A stretch of 64,000 nucleotides of DNA, from NCBI GenBank assembly GCA_951812945.1, contig CATOTB010000001.1, positions 800,198-864,197 of the forward strand, in the 5' to 3' direction. Position 1 is the first letter of the stretch. Each line of letters starts with the position of its first letter. Source of the stretch: Candidatus Dadabacteria bacterium (GTDB lineage: Bacteria > Desulfobacterota_D > UBA1144 > Nemesobacterales > Nemesobacteraceae). Below are positions 63,662 through 64,000 of the stretch, piece after piece. The notes beneath the pieces were generated by a model that saw only the letters and a program-made list of their open reading frames with translations, made no database searches and was not told the DNA's origin. A program made the position numbers and the translations under genes.

Positions 63662-64000
63662 ATGAACTCCATTGAAGAGATTCTTGACGACGTAAAACAG
63701 GGCAAACTCGTAATACTTGTTGATGACGAGGACAGGGAGAACGAGGGAGATTTCGTAATACCCGCGGAGAAGGCTACCGCCGAAATGATCAACTTCATGG
63801 CCACTCACGGCCGTGGCCTGATCTGTCTCTCCCTTACCCAGGAAGACGCCGACCGCCTGGCGCTTCAGCCTATTAAGCCCGAGTACAACGAAGCTCCCGA
63901 ACACACGGCTTTCACCGTTCCCATAGACGCGAAAAAAGGGGTTACGACCGGCATATCGACTCACGACAGGGCCTCAACTATAAAGCAGGCGATATCCGAA
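63662..64000 (+). CDS. ribB: 3,4-dihydroxy-2-butanone-4-phosphate synthase, 5' part
   Basis: The first 113 codons of RibB, or of a RibBA fusion, the enzyme that makes the four-carbon unit of riboflavin; it runs off the right edge. The acidic metal-binding loop VDDEDRENEGDFVIPAEKAT (residues about 20-39) and HGRGLICLSL are diagnostic. Whether a GTP cyclohydrolase domain follows cannot be seen. Confidence 0.95.
   Translation, partial: MNSIEEILDDVKQGKLVILVDDEDRENEGDFVIPAEKATAEMINFMATHGRGLICLSLTQEDADRLALQPIKPEYNEAPEHTAFTVPIDAKKGVTTGISTHDRASTIKQAISE

Overview
The window comes from a Gram-negative, aerobic bacterium. It has an outer membrane (BamD-like lipoprotein, lipobox proteins, an RND efflux outer-membrane channel), a rod-shape system (mreBCD-mrdA-rodA) and a terminal oxidase of the caa3 kind with its own heme A synthesis genes. 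Most genes have medium GC and, by eye, use AGA/AGG for arginine and ATA for isoleucine often. The mix of genes would fit a deep-branching marine or sediment lineage such as Candidatus Dadabacteria or a deltaproteobacterium-like group, but no marker in the window proves this, so the taxonomy is a tentative inference.

Layout. 0-2 kb: end of a membrane protein, then a sodium-coupled NSS transporter with a 32-residue MetS-type small subunit that is easy to miss. 2-9 kb: two DksA-type RNA polymerase regulators (one zinc-finger-degenerate, one with all four cysteines and apparently a leaderless mRNA), mtnA, prmA, a lipoprotein, bamD, a UPF0173 hydrolase and serS. 9-13 kb: the translation operon rpsB-tsf-pyrH-frr on the minus strand, then a diacylglycerol-kinase-family gene and an acyltransferase on the plus strand. 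Five consecutive genes here (pyrH, tsf, rpsB, the lipid kinase, the acyltransferase) are broken by many small frameshifts, which looks like poor sequence quality rather than biology. 13-17 kb: an unrecognised 550-residue protein followed by a beta-hydroxyacid dehydrogenase and an AcuI/YhdH-type acryloyl-CoA reductase. 17-28 kb: housekeeping genes (rsmI, gatCA, gshB, nfi, carA, pepF), a fluoroacetate-dehalogenase-like hydrolase and several small unknowns. 28-34 kb: SCO-ctaCDE-subunit IV-ctaA-ctaB, one operon for an A2-type caa3 oxidase. 34-40 kb: mreB-mreC-mreD-mrdA-rodA. 40-42.4 kb: ygfZ, trxB and tRNA-Val/tRNA-Asp.

42.4-50 kb: a copper/silver-type resistance island (cusC-cusB-cusA-merR-cusF plus a Cys/Met-rich exported protein) directly downstream of tRNA-Asp, with the orphan tail of an outer-membrane beta-barrel protein at its left edge. 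50-53.4 kb: a DUF4301 protein and manC, then tRNA-Ser(GCU). 53.5-55 kb: a small accessory patch (DUF6011-like zinc protein, AAA/DUF4143 ATPase). 55-60 kb: tRNA-modification genes mtaB-mnmA, a DUF318-type permease, tag, a heme-oxygenase-like diiron protein and tRNA-Arg(ACG). 60-62.4 kb: another accessory patch, with a DUF1272 protein, an imperfect 98-bp direct repeat and a strongly GC-rich gene pair (deazaflavin-type nitroreductase plus NAD-dependent epimerase). 62.5-64 kb: trpS and the start of ribB, which runs off the right edge.

Themes worth following: accessory DNA repeatedly sits just downstream of tRNA genes (Asp, Ser-GCU, Arg); the copper island looks acquired as a unit with its own regulation; the GC-rich pair is a second likely acquisition with a duplicated start region; several very small Cys-rich proteins are easy to overlook. 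I saw no CRISPR array, prophage, transposase or obvious replication origin.
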